A DNA stretch of 64,000 nt, taken from Chamaecyparis obtusa. Lineage: Eukaryota > Streptophyta > Pinopsida > Cupressales > Cupressaceae. Under the pieces are notes generated by a model that was not told where the DNA came from, did no database searches, and worked only from the letters and a program-made list of their open reading frames with translations. Shown here in pieces: positions 23,610 to 36,554 of this stretch; the stretch's first letter is position 1; each line of letters begins with the position of its first letter. Both the position numbers and the translations under genes were made by a program. The stretch lies in contig BSBK01006389.1 in the NCBI GenBank assembly GCA_027943335.1, positions 1 to 64,000 on the forward strand, given 5' to 3'.

Positions 23610-24635
23610 TGATGCTAATGCTATGATTTTTTCTATCATTAATATTTATCTTTGATGCCATCATACACTATGCATCGATGTGGATTAGATGTGAATTAGA
23701 TTTTTTTGGTGATTTGTTAGAGTGTGCTCCAAATGATGTGCCTTAAATATTTATCTTTAGTCATGTTAAGGTTTTGGTCGTATTTATCTTGCAACATATT
23801 ATGGTTCATTTGTTTGGGTCTAGTCATAGTTGGAAACTTATCATTATGCTTGTCTAAGTATTCTCATTATAACATATAATTCCTATATGTTGGTTCCAGA
23901 TATATTGGTTATGTTGTAGTATATTATTATGAGTGATAGGTGTTTTATTAAATGAAGTGGCATACATTTTATTCCTTACCACCATGAGAATTTTATGGTG
24001 TGACCTATATCAAATCAAATTAGGCCAACCTAGTTTTTGGAATGGCATGGTTTAAGAGAGTGACAATTCTATTTGTTAATATATGATTTAGAATGTCAGT
24101 AATATGTGAAGTGGTTATGAATTTAATAAGGGAAGGTCTTTGTATTAATGTATATGCAAGTTGAGGCAATCAGTAGTTTACTATTATATATTTTTTGCTA
24201 TTATATATTTTTTGTTGTTGTTGATTATTAGTGACAATGACCTCATTGTTAGATTCATTTCTTACTTCTTATATTCTGGTAGTGAGCCTATTTTTACTAG
24301 TAGTTAGCCTTTTTTATTTCTAGGTTGCTAGCCCAACTAGCAATGATTCCACCAGTAGTGAGAAAAATGGCAATGAGCCCTTGTAAAAATTACCTTAACT
24401 AGTGTCACCTTAACCTTTATTAATTTCATGAGAATTAGATTCTCCTTGGTTTTTCTCATCTTAGGTTTCCCATGTAAATTTTGGTGTTCATGATGTTGAT
24501 GTGTTTGTTCTTTCATGTTCATAGCTATTATACTTTTTTGATTTCTTGAAGTATTTAACGAATTAACAACGGTTAAGGAAATTGTTTGATAATAACTTAT
24601 TCATCGTCCTTCTTAGTTACTCATCCTATTTAATA
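23610..24635 (+). repeat. Copia-2 3' LTR
   Basis: About 1026 bp, from TGATGCTAATGC to a degraded end at CCTATTTAATA. It aligns with the 5' LTR with many substitutions and indels. Confidence 0.72.
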
Positions 24636-27038
24636 GGATCGATTTGATTGAGACATAGTAGGCCAAAAAAAATCAAGGTCAATAGACTCTCAAGGTACGT
24701 CTTAAGGATAATAGAGACTATGGTTAACATGAACTTCATGATTTATCCATTGTGGGGAAACTTTAAACATATATGTATAGGAGAGGCCACAAATTTCATG
24801 GATATAAGTTGAAGATGACCAAGTTTAACTTGAAATTAATTGGAGGTCAATATGACATCAAATGTTATATCTAGAGTTTTACCACCAAATTCTATAGGAA
24901 ATGTAATAGAACCATGGATAGGAAAGGTGAAACCATTGCATGTTTAAATCATAATTAATGTCAAATTTTCATAGAAATCATGTTGTAATTTTCTATTGTA
25001 ATATGTCCTAAAATTATCACATTCACCATGAAAGTAGGGTCAATAAGGAAACAATGAGAAAATAGATCATTAACCTTTGTAGCAATATCAAGAGAGCCAT
25101 TAGGTGCTTTAATCATCTCACTGAGATCAAAGGTAATGCAAAGTTCAAGTTTAGTTTTAGAATTTGGTTCAAATTAGGATTGATCAATAAGATTGACAAT
25201 ATTTTTGTCTTCAATACACTTATCATCATAGTCAACAACATGGGTGGAAGAAGAAGGGAAATATTGGTTAGGCTCAATGGTATTGGTTTAATCAAATGGC
25301 AAAGGGTTGGTATAGATTTGCAAGATTTAGTTGGGAGGTGCTAAATTTTTTTTCCCTAATTATTAACACCCTCAAAATATATAGTATTAGACAATGAGGT
25401 CCTAAATAACATATTTCAAATGGAAACATCTTTCAGTATCATGACTAAGTTGATGATGGTATTGATAAAAAACATTGTGATCAAAAGATTTAGGAAAGGT
25501 TTGGATGCCTGAATCACTTTAATTTGAGGAATTTGTATCAAATTAGTATTACTAAATTTAAACATCAAATTATGAAAAGATTCAAAAATATGAGTAAAAT
25601 TATGAGGTCTAAAAATAGATGACAAAGGAGCCACACCTTTGGATGTTGTTACCACTTTCTCATTAACATTATTGGGTGAATTATTATTTTTAATTAATTT
25701 ATTTTATTTCTAAAGATAATTATAGGATTGGGATGTGGTATCACTCTTATCAATTAGAGTCATTGGAGTGGTGCTCTCAAACTGACTCACTTGAAGCTGA
25801 TAATTGTGAAGCACTGCACATAATTGAGAAAAAGAAGAGAATTCATTAAATAGAATCTTATCCATAATGTTTTTGTAAGTTATAAATAAAAATATTTCAT
25901 ACATCAATATTAGGTACATGATTAGAAATTAGATCATGAAAATGCATAAATCTACCAATAAAATCAATCAATTTTTCTTTAACAAATTGTTTACAATGCA
26001 TTAAATTAGTCAAAGAAGCCTTAGACCAATATTGTTTTTAAATTGTTGGATGAAAGCATTTACAAGATTTTTGAAGGTTCAATATAATATGGAGGTAAAG
26101 AATAATACTGTTACAATTCTTTATCTCAAAAGGTTCTAGTAAGTAATTTGGAAATGAAACTATGATCATGAAATAAATCACTACACAATGTTTGAAAGGA
26201 TTTGGCATCTGCGAAAGGATCACCTTTACCATTATAATCCTCAAGGTGAGGAATCTCCATGTATTGTAGAATAACAAACACAAATGATATCCAAGGACAA
26301 AGAATTAGCAATATCACAAGTAGGAACATTGAACTTGGATTGGGTCATGGAAGCAATTAATTGTTGCAAGGAAGACATAGTTTGATCTAGGATGCTAATA
26401 GTAGAATCAATAGAAAGAGTGGTAGGAGATAGAAGTGAAATTTTTGGATCATTATTATAAATACAAGAAACATTTGAATATGAGAAAGGAAGACTATTGC
26501 AAGTGGGTATTGATGAAGGTAAAGAAACACATGGAATACTCAAAGAAATAATGATAAAAATATGATTAGGAATACTAACATGTGTAGGGTTGATATTTTG
26601 AATGGAAGTGGTTATGATGGGTGGAGCATAGGTAGAAACACTAGGATTGGATGTAGAAACAAGCATGGAGGTCTCAAAATTAGTAGTAAGTGGAATGAAA
26701 CCTAGGTCTTGGGCACAATATCTAATAGGATTAACATTATTGTCAATCAGATGAGAGATAATACACAAGATATTAACAAAATGTTCATAATTATGAATTA
26801 TGTTCCTCAAACCTTCTACATTGGATATGACCTTGGGATTAAAATTTTCTCGTAATAACAATTACTCAAAATTTTCAAATTTTTGGGAAATTTTTTGAAC
26901 TTGAATAGGTGGTACTCTTAAGGATTCATCTTCATCATGATAAGAGTGGAAAAATATGTTCTCAATAATATTAGGAATATCATTAGTAGGCATGTTGGTC
27001 TCATCAAAATTAGTAGAAAAAATAGAGGACTTAGGATT
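24636..27038 (-). pseudogene. Gypsy-2 segment B (gag and protease)
   Basis: From high to low coordinates the minus strand reads as a gypsy gag N-terminal domain: KFENFE, then FNPKVISNVEGL (26845-26800). A low-complexity Ser/Thr/Pro linker follows (26700-26400), then the capsid core IPHLEDYNGKGDPFADAKSF with FHDHSFISKLL (26255-26130) and KEKLIDFIGRFMHFHDLISN (about 25990-25930). Protease sequence appears at 24890-24740: GGKTLDITF, KLGHLQLISMKF and LKFPHNG, the usual flap and C-terminal motifs. It has numerous stops. It joins segment C across Copia-2 and segment A across Copia-3. Confidence 0.72.
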
Positions 27039-27043
27039 AAAGG
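27039..27043. repeat. Target-site duplication of Copia-3 (left)
   Basis: AAAGG, repeated exactly at 42900-42904 on the other side of Copia-3. Confidence 0.92.
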
Positions 27044-28581
27044 TGTTGGATTACCCAGAGGGGGGTGAATCAATAATCAATAATTCTTTAAACCTTAAAA
27101 ATTTCTCTGATTCAACTCAGTAACAACTCAATTAGAAAAAATTCAATATTAACAAATAATAGTAAACTAACCTTATCAATCATAAATTTAACATTTACAA
27201 TCAACATTCAATACATATAACACCAGTATTTAACGTGGAAACCCAATTTGGGAAAATCCATTGTGGGAATTTTCACCCATTAAAGAAATACTCTTCTAAA
27301 GTATGCTTGGTTAAAAGACAATCTGGTTAAAGATTATAATGCACATTGTTAAATGTGAATCTGTTAGGGGATTTTCCTAAGATCTATTAGGATCTTCACC
27401 CTGTTAGGAGTGGTTTGGTTAAAGGTATTCAAACACTCTTCTAGAATGTCACCTCTCTCAAGATTTTACAATAAGACTGTTAAGTCTACTCGGTTAAGAT
27501 ATTTTTTATGGTACAAATGTTAATAAGAAATAGTATAAAAATTGATCTATAAATTTTCAACTACCTCTTTCTTAGTTAGATCTCTTATGCGCTCTTTTTC
27601 TTCACTTCTTTCCTTCACTATTCACTAACACCAACACTTCAAAAATCTATTCTTGCAAAATCAGATTTCAACCTTTTTCTTCTTCACTACATCAGTCAGT
27701 TACTCATCCACCTTTCAACTTTCCAACTTGTTCTTCATACAATTTAATCCTTTATATAGACTTTGTTTTCCCTCCTAATATTCTTTATTATGTTTTCCTC
27801 TGATTAATCTCAACCGTCAGATCATCCTCATAAACTAACTTAATGAATTTAGAACTTGGTAAAATATTTTATCATCACCTCAAAACTTGAACATTTCTTG
27901 GAGCTTGTACCTTCACTTTTTGCCACTTAGATCTTTACCATAGATCATTGCCTTGAATTTTCCTGATCATAGATCTCTTCAACTAACTCTTCCTCATTGT
28001 TAAAATCTTCCAGATCATTATGGTTGATCATTAAATGTCATTTTGATCCTTGTATTTAATTTTTGTTCCTTTCTCAGTATCTAATTCCTTTCCTTCAATC
28101 AAAAGTTTTCTTTCTTTTCTCAGTAACTAACTTCATGTACTCGATGTCTTGAATTCATTTCTCTTGAGTGAAACTTACTTTTCTTTTACTGAATAACTTC
28201 TTCCTGCTCGATAACCAAACTATTTTGTTTATCAACTTGACCAATCTTCTTTACCGACTTGATCTATTCAAATGTTTACTAGAAAACAACTATATCAATA
28301 TAAATTTATCATTGTTTGATCTGTATTATCTTCTCATTTAAGTTCTTCAACTTCACAACTTTTTACTTCCTCTTTTTTCTTAATTCACTCAGCTTATATC
28401 GTACCCCAAATGATATGGCATCACAATATAAAATAGAAATAAATTTCTTAACGTCAATGAAAAAATAATAACTAATCTAATCCTTCTACAATAATTAATA
28501 CATCTAATCTCATTCTTCATCATCATCACCATCATATCTCACTTAACAATCTCTTTCTATCATTATTAGTTAGGGTAAACA
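27044..28581 (-). repeat. Copia-3 3' LTR
   Basis: From TGTTGGATTACC to GGGTAAACA. It aligns with 41054-42899 apart from the TRIM insertion. The minus strand has a TATA-like TATATAAAGGAT near 27755. Confidence 0.9.
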
Positions 28582-29024
28582 ATTTCCCTCTTCGGCATTG
28601 ATGGAAACACTCACTATCAATTTTAGCTCTCTAATTTTCAATCTTCTCGGTCACTGTGATTTGTCCTTTTCTCCCTCTGAACTTTATCATATTCTTCCTT
28701 GTTTATCCATCAACAATAGCTCATCCTTCTCGGTAATCATATTTAGTTTATTTTCCCTCTGTAATAAATTATTTAATCTCCCTCTTTCAGTTGTAGTTTG
28801 TACTCGTCAATGGCATATTCTCCCTCTTTCAAAACAATCCCAAAGACACATACTCCAGAAAAATTGGTTCGGACATTGAATCATACCTAGCATGTACTGA
28901 TATTTCATTGCATGCATAAACACTTTTCACAACTTCAGGCATCACCTAAAGAGTGAACACTAGCATCAACTCACAAAATAGATATTCTAATGAATCCTTG
29001 AATTGATGCAGCATGCATCTTGCC
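28582..29024 (-). other. Copia-3 3' non-coding region and purine tracts
   Basis: The minus strand has GAAGAGGGAAAT (28582-28593) abutting the LTR start. A second purine block GAAAGAGGGAGAAT lies at about 28819-28832, beside TTGGGATTGTTTT. This is the same double arrangement as in its relatives. Confidence 0.6.
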
Positions 29025-30266
29025 TTAGTGAATTTTGGATAGGAGAAGAACCCCTAATTTACCTCTAAGATACTCAAAAGCGTCCTTTGGTAGTGGATTG
29101 GTAAATATATCTTCTATCGACTTCTTTGAATTTACATACTCCAATATCACGTGCTTACCTTGAACTTGATCTCTCAAGTAATGATACTTGATATAAATTT
29201 GGCTGGTCTTATAATGCATTATCCGATTCTTTGATATGTTGATAGCACTTGTATTATCACAGTAAATAGTAACTAGATCAGTAATATCCTCTTGCATACC
29301 TTCAAGTAGTTTTTTGATCCATACAATGTTTGCACAATTTATAGTTACTACTACATACTCTTCCTCAGTAGTTGACTATGAAATATAACTTTGTTGCTTA
29401 CTTAGCCACGTCACTAATCTTTCTCTTAACAAGAGAGCTTCCCCACTTGTACTTTTCCTATCATCAGTGTTTCCAGCCCAATTAGCATCAGTGTATACTT
29501 TTAGATCAAAATATCCTCCTTTATTGTATAGTAGACTGAAATCTTCAGCCCCTTTCAGATATTTAAATATTCTTTTGACTGCAAACATGTGTGTTTCCTT
29601 TGGATCAATAGAAAATCTTGCAACGATACCTACTGCATGAGAAATATCAGGTCTTCTATGTACAACATATTTTAGCTTACCAATCATTGATCAGTAGAGT
29701 GTTTCATTTACTTCCTTTGTCTCATCTTCCTTTGAAAATTTTCAACTAGTAGCCATCGGTGTTCCAACCAGTGTTGACTCTTCCATACAAATTTTTTTAA
29801 GGATCTCCTTGATATACTTTGATTGTGTGATGTAGATCCCATCTCCAAATTGTTAAATCTTTAGTCCAATAAATAATTTTATCTCTCTTATCATGGACAT
29901 CTCAAATTCCTTTCTCATATCGTCAGCAAAAGATTTACATAATGTTTTATTTCCTCCAAAGATAATATCATCAATAAATTGAAATCTTATCATTACTATC
30001 ATATTTTAGATACAAGTTATTTTTTTCACTTGCTCTTTGAAATCCAATCTTGATCAAATCTAAATAAAACCTTTCATACCATGCTCAGGGTGCTTATTTC
30101 AAACCATATAGTGCCTTGTACAATTTGCATACCATGTCCATGTTAGTATAATTATCAAAAAGTCCTTTAGGCTATTCAACATGTAAAGTTCTTCTCCAAG
30201 AATACCATTAAGAAATATAGATTTAACATCCATTTAATAAAATTTAAATCCTTTATAAGTTGCATA
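29025..30266 (-). pseudogene. Copia-3 RT and RNase H remnant
   Basis: Minus strand. The RT part carries an active-site string reading FIDDIIFGG near 29960, with a frameshift just before it, then MIGKLKYVVHRRPDISHAVG followed by IVARF (29687-29610). RNase H follows, with DANWAGNTDDRKSTSGEALL (about 29490-29430) and TIYCDNTSAINISKN (about 29275). It ends in the EDIFTNPLPKDAFEYLRGKLG signature near 29060. It is cut at 30266 by Copia-4 and continues at 38040. Confidence 0.85.
30262..30266. repeat. Target-site duplication of Copia-4 (left)
   Basis: GCATA, matched by TCATA at 38035-38039 with one mismatch. Related copies read GCATATGC here, so G is the original base. Confidence 0.75.
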
Positions 30267-31746
30267 TGTTAGAATAACTGAGAGGGGGGTGAATCAGTTA
30301 TCCACAGTGCCAAATCAAAATGTATAATCCAAAACAATTTACTTAAACTTCTGTAGCTCGGTAACATAAAATACTTTACTGTTTGTGCTTTTACTGATTC
30401 CCAGTCAATAGCATATAATGATTACCGACCAAATCTAACATGTAATATGTAAAGTATGATAACAAACAATCACCACAATGAACATATCACACAAAAGATT
30501 TAACATGGAAACCCTATGAAGGGAAAAACCACTTGGGACCAGCAACCCAAAAATGTTCACTCTTCTGAAGTGAGGTCGGTGAAGACCCAACCCTGTTAAA
30601 GGTTACAAACACACTGTTAGGTGTGACCCGGTTAGAGGATTTTAGACCAACTGTTATCATCCAACCAACATTCACTATGGGGTTAACAAGATAACAATGC
30701 TCATTCTATGAATGAAACATACAAGACTTTCAAGTCCACTCTGTTAAGAGATTTCTCTGTTTACAATGGTTAAAATGTAACAGCAGTTTGATCTAATTAC
30801 AATACAACTTCAATTACAGATTATCAAATCTATGTTTAGCCCATACAAATCCTCTGATCAGTATTTCAATTCTGTATCACAATAATCAATGACTTATTAT
30901 CGCTCGGTAATAGCTTTCTGACTCTCGGTAAACTCTGCAGTTTAGTTCTCCTTAACCAGTTTGATCAGGCATACATGAAGCTTGTTCATGCAATAATTCT
31001 GTAGTCCTTCTTCTTCTAGCATAAGTTTCATAATGAAACTCTAGTCTCTTAAATAGACAAGTAAACCATTTTCTTTTCCTCCATAAGATTTTACCGCTTA
31101 TTCTCCTTCATCCATTTTGCTGCTTAAGCCTTCCTCGGTAGTTGTGCCAGTAAAACATTTTGATTTAATCCTTTAGATCTTCCTTGAATTATGCTAGCCA
31201 TTGATCTTCATAACAGACATTATCTCCATCACTAATTATGATGTACTTTACAGCTCATCAATCCTTAATAGCTAAACTAATCATTTAATTCTTTTCTCCT
31301 GCTCGCTTAACAAAGAAATGTGTCGATGAACACAAGCTCAATTTATATTGTGCTTGGTATACACTACGTTGCTCGGTGTATACTGTAATGCTTCATCAAC
31401 CGACCACACTGCCTTGTGTCTTTCAACTCTTTTCCTCATCATAGATGAATGAAACATAATCAAGTCAATAACATAAGGTCATAGACTCATCAACAAGTTA
31501 CTCAATGTAATCCTTATCCTCATTTGTCATATACATCTTCCTCATGTAGATATTTCTATTCTTCATCTCTTTTACTCCTTTTCTACAGATGTTGAGTTAT
31601 AGTAACTTACAAAATAAGTACTGTCAAACTAGTTGACATCAATGACAACATATTACTGATTTAATCATATTACATATCTAATCAGGAACTTGGTGATCTC
31701 TAATCATAGAGCTTCATTTAGGTTCTAAATCAGTTGTAGTTCATCA
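30267..31746 (-). repeat. Copia-4 3' LTR
   Basis: 1480 bp, from TGTTAGAATAACTGAG to GTTCATCA, co-linear with 36555-38034. Confidence 0.95.
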
Positions 31747-32289
31747 ATCTCTCCCTTTGGCATTGATGGCAACTCAAGTAATATGAAATATACCATACAC
31801 ATACCAAACATGTATTCTACAAATCTGTGAACAAATGCTGTACAAGGTCTTCCTAGCTTAATATGTTTAATCACTACGTTACTCAACAACATTAACAATG
31901 CATCTTTGACATTTTGCAGATATGATCTTTTTAGCTCTCAGATTCCTTCTTCTATTCTCAGTAACTAATCTTCAGTGCTCTCCCTTTCTTTCAGTTTGTC
32001 TCTCCCTTAGATAGATGTTTCAGTGTTCTCATCGGTGCATATTATTTCATATTATTTATCTCTCCCTTTGACAACAATACCAAAGAATCAAATAAACACA
32101 TAGCTCTGTAGTAGCCATGTAACTCTCTATTGTCTAGTGCATACTCTGTATCTCTATTTACTGATATGCCAATCTGTTCCAGTTCTCCAAACTTTTCACA
32201 ACCTTAGACATGATCCAAAGTGTGAACTATGCTGCATCAACATGAATGACCTTCTGATAAGATTAGGCTGATGCAACATCCAGATCACA
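31747..32289 (-). other. Copia-4 3' non-coding region with double purine tract
   Basis: The polypurine tract (minus strand CCAAAGGGAGAGAT) abuts the LTR at 31747. A second block, TTGTCAAAGGGAGAGA, lies at about 32060-32075, some 310 bp further in. No coding potential is visible. Confidence 0.65.
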
Positions 32290-35200
32290 TTAGTGACTGG
32301 TAGATAGGGGACAGACCCCAAGTCTAGTCCTCAAGTATTCAAATGTATCCTTCGGTAGAGGTTTTGTAAATATGTCTGAAAGTTGTTCTTTTGATGTAAC
32401 AAACTCTAGCTTAATTAACTTGCTTCTCCTGTACTTTTTCTCTCAAGTAGTGATACTTAATAGATATATGCTTTGTTTTAGAGTGCATCACTAGATTCTT
32501 TGAAATGTTTATTGCACTGGTGTTATCATAGTATATAATCACCAGCTCAGTGATTATCTCATTCATACCTTCCAGAACTTGCTTAATGTATGCAATATTT
32601 GAACAGTTTGTAGTAGTAGCAACATACTCTGCTTCGGCTGTAGACTAAGAAATGCAAGCCCGTTTCTTACTTGTCCATGTAACAAGTCTTTCACCAAAGA
32701 AAAATGCTCCTCCGGTGGTACTTTTTCTATCATCCACATTTCCAGCCCAATCAATGTCGGTATAGACTATGAGTTCAAACTTGCCTTCCTTAGGATACCA
32801 TAATCCATAATCTTCTATTTTCTTTAGGTATCTTAAGATTCTCTTTGTAGCAACCATGTGTGACTCTCTAGGGTTTGCAGAAAATCTTGCAACAATTCCC
32901 ACAACATGTGCTATGTCTGGTCTACTATGCACTACATACATTAACTTACCAATCATAGATCGGTACAATATTTGGTTCACTTTTGTAGTTTCATCTTAGT
33001 CAGTTTACATCCAGTAGCCATTGGTGTTCCCACAGGTTTAGCATCTTCCATGCCAAATGTCTTCAGTACTTCCTTGATATATTTAGATTGTGTGATGAAT
33101 ATACCATCATTCTACTGAATCACTTGTAGTCCTAGAAAGAACTTAATCTCTCCGAACATAGACATTTCAAATTCACTTCTCATTTCATTAGCAAATGACT
33201 TACAGATTTGATCTTGTCCTCCAAATATAATGTCATCCACAAATATTTCATCAATAAGAATAGTATCATTAGTATCTCCTTTCATATAAAAATTGGTGTT
33301 CTCACTTGTTCTAACAAATCCAATACTTAACAAATAAGTATGCAGCCTTTCATACTAGGCTCTCGGTGCTTGCTTCAAACCATATAAAGCTTTATGCAAT
33401 CTAAATACCATGTCTTTCTTTTCTAGATCAATGAACCCTTTAGGTTGTTCTATGTAGACTTCTTCTTCAAGCATTCCATTCAGAAATTCTGACTTGACAT
33501 CCATTTGATAAACTTTGAACTTTTTGTGTGCAGCATATGCAAGTAACATTCTGACTCCTTCTAATCTAGCAACAGGTGCAAATGTTTCACCATAATCAAT
33601 TCCTTCCTCATGTGCATATCCTTTGCATACCAATCTAGCTTTATTTCTTGTTACATCTCCATTCTCATTTTTCTTATTCCTGAATATCCACTTAGTACCG
33701 ATAACATTCTTATCTTTAGGTCAGGGTACTAAGGTCTAGGTTTTTTTCTTCTCTATCTGTTCCATTTCCTCTTTCATTGCATTGACCCATTCATCATTTT
33801 CTAATGCAACTTTTACATTCTTCAGTTCATAATCACAAACTAGACATGTACCTTGTCTTGCTTTACTCCTTGTTTGCATGCCAGCTTATTTGTCTCCAAT
33901 GATTTGTGTCTCAGGATGGTGTCTTCTGACAAAACCCGCAAGTATCCAATTTCTTCTTTCTTGTTCATCCTATGGAGGTTCATTTTCTTGCTCGGTAGGT
34001 TCTTCCTGCTTGTCGGTTTCTTTTTCCTGTTCCTTGGTATTGTTTTCCTACTGATTGGTTGTCACTGTCTATTGCATTGGTAGATACTTAGGTTGTTCAA
34101 TGTAAGTGAATCTACTGTAGTTCTCAGGTTCCTTTCTTCTTTCCTCAGCATTCTTATCATCAAACTCATCAACTTGAACATTAGTACTCTCAATCATTTT
34201 ATTTGTAACTCTTTTCAAACACTTGTATGCTTTACTTTTACTCGAATATCCTAGAAATATCCCCTCATCACCTTTGAGTCAAACTTTCCATTTATTTCAT
34301 CTTTTAGAATAAAACATTTGCTTCCAAAAATTCTGAAATAACTTACAGTGGGTTTGTGTCCAAACCATAATTCATAGGGTGTCTTATTAGTGTCCTTCTT
34401 TAGTTGTATTCAGTTTAGCACATAAACAACAGTGCTAACGACTTCTCTCTAGTATGTTTGAGTAACATTCTTTCCTATCATTAATGTCCTTGCGCAGTCA
34501 ATGATTGACCTATTCCTTCTTTCAACAATTCCATTCTGCTGGGGTGTCCTTGGTCCAGAGACCTATCTTTTAATACCATGCTCATTATAAAAATTAGTAA
34601 ATTCATCAGAGATAAATTCACCTCCTCTATCAGATCTTAAACATTTCAAATCTTTACCAGTCTCTTTTTCTACTTTTTCTTTATACCACTTGAACATCTT
34701 GAATGCCTCATATTTTTCTTTTAAGAACATGACAGTCATTAACCTAGTATAATCATCAACAAAAAGAATAAAATATTTGTCTCCATAATAACTCTGAGTT
34801 CTCATAGGACCACATAGGTCAGTATGAACCAACTCAAGTATCTTCTTTGTTGAATAGTCTTTGCTTTTGAAACTAGACTTAGTCATCTTACCTTCCTGAC
34901 ATTCATGACACATAACATGATCTGGCTTAGATAAGTTAGGCATACCTCTAACTCTTTTCTTTTTACTGATCTTAATCATGTTATCAAAATTCACATGACA
35001 TAACCTTTAATGCCACAACCATTCATCTTTATCTTTCATCAATAAACAAGAAGACTGATCATTATCAAGATAAAATAGATTACCTCTGGATTGTGTACCA
35101 GTTCCAACAAGTCTTCCTCCATCATCAAATATTTTCACCTTTTTGCTCTCAAAAGCAACTTGGTGGCCTGAATTATTCAACTGTGCCACACTTAGCAAAT

Positions 35201-36470
35201 TATAGTTCAATCCTTTTACCCAATAAGCATTTTCATATTTTAATCTATCATTTATCATCAGGGATCCTTTACCTCTTACCATATAGGGTGCATCATTTCC
35301 CATTCTTACAGATCCTCCATTGTATTCTTCAAGATAATCAAATTTTTGTTCATCACCAGTCATGTGATGGGTACAACCACTATCTATAATCCATGTATCA
35401 TTCTTATTAACCTTAGAGATAAGTTATATTTCTACATACCTTTCATCTTCTTCGGAATCATCCTTCAATGCCACAAATACAACCTCCAGATCATCATCAG
35501 TGTCAGTATCAGTGATATCTTCTTCCTCAACAATGTAGCAAATCTTCTTGCCTTTGTCATTATTATCTCATGTTATCTTTGTTGTAGTGTTGGTAGCCTC
35601 TGTTGTATCTTCTCCCATAGCTTCCTTCAGATTGGTCTTTGGTTCTATCATCATCTTTCTTGTATGGACATCTAGCAACAATGTGACCAACTTCTTTATA
35701 GTTAAAGCATGCTAAAGGTAATTTGCCTCTATACCTTCCTTTACCTTTTAGGTAACCTTTTGGCCATAAGAGCTTCAAGTTCATCAAGCTCATCATCAGT
35801 ATTGCTATCACTATCATCCCTATTATTTCTGCTACTAGACTTACCAATCTTCATAGAAGTCATAAAAGAGGATTCAACATTAGGTGCAACACTATTATCA
35901 TAATTATTCAGTTCAAATGTTGTAAGCTTTCCAATCATATTATCAAGAGTGAGTGTGCTATTAGGTGCTGACCCATTTTCATGAATTGTAGATATTTTGA
36001 TTGCATAGATAGGTAATAGGGTTCTCAGAATTTTTCTTACCACAATGTCTTCATCAATAACTCCATCTGATGCTCTAATAGCGTGAACTACCTCTTTTAT
36101 TCTATTTGTGTACTGCACAATGTTTTCACCTTCTTTCATCTTCATGTCATCAAATCTTCCTCTTAAGCTTTTGGCTCTTGCTCTCTTGACATTCGCATCA
36201 CCACTATAAAGCTGAGCTAGTTTATCCCACATCTACTTAGTAGTAGTACAGTCCTTGATATCTTCAAATTCAGCATCTGAATAGGTAGTAGCAATCTCCA
36301 TCATGGTAACATTATGTTCATTCCCATCCCTTAGTTGATCAAGGGTCAAGGGACCAGTGGGTGGTGCAAGGTATCCATTTGTCATCAGATCTAGGGCATA
36401 ATTCCCAATCTTAGATATATGCAACTATATTAGACTTTTCCATATTGTGAATTTATCCTTGTTAAGCTTT
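32290..36470 (-). pseudogene. Copia-4 gag-pol remnant
   Basis: From high to low coordinates: gag (MHISKIGNYAL at 36424, MWDKLAQLYSGDANVKRARA at 36232, LDNMIGKLTTFELNNYDN near 35950), and a nucleocapsid knuckle CFNYKEVGHIVARC near 35710 whose second cysteine is now tyrosine. The protease reads WIIDSGCTHHMTG near 35370. The integrase has LVHTDLCGPM and CLRSDRGGEF (34870-34620) and a PQQNG-type third motif near 34540. RT has [20 protein letters not shown] (33575-33500) and an active site FVDDIIFGG near 33240. RNase H has DIDWAGNVDDRKSTTGGAFF (about 32760-32700). Stops near 36233, 35740, 34990, 33354 and 32640 show it is dead, but it is the best preserved member of its lineage here. Confidence 0.92.
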
Positions 36471-36540
36471 GGCACTTCCCTCTTAAATATTTTGAGAACT
36501 TTGTGTTGAAGTCCTTAAAACTCTGTTTCAAGAAACCAAT

Positions 36541-36552
36541 GCTCTAATACCA
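36541..36552 (-). promoter_or_regulatory. Copia-4 primer-binding site
   Basis: The minus strand reads TGGTATTAGAGC, tRNA-Met type with one C-to-T change, two bases from the LTR end. Confidence 0.85.
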
Positions 36553-36554
36553 AT

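Larger units (their letters stand above)
18671..24635 (+). mobile_element. Copia-2: old Ty1/copia element inside Gypsy-2
   Basis: A plus-strand Ty1/copia element: 5' LTR 18671-19629, primer site 19632-19643, gag-pol remnants 19690-23345, 3' non-coding region, 3' LTR 23610-24635. The LTRs are diverged by roughly 20% or more by eye, making this the oldest complete-structure element in the window. It sits between two Gypsy-2 pieces. I could not identify a matching target duplication. Confidence 0.85.

Noticed and set aside
18671..24635. Target-site duplication for Copia-2
   Set aside because: Flanks TAATG and GGATC do not match, and the LTR ends are too decayed to place exactly.
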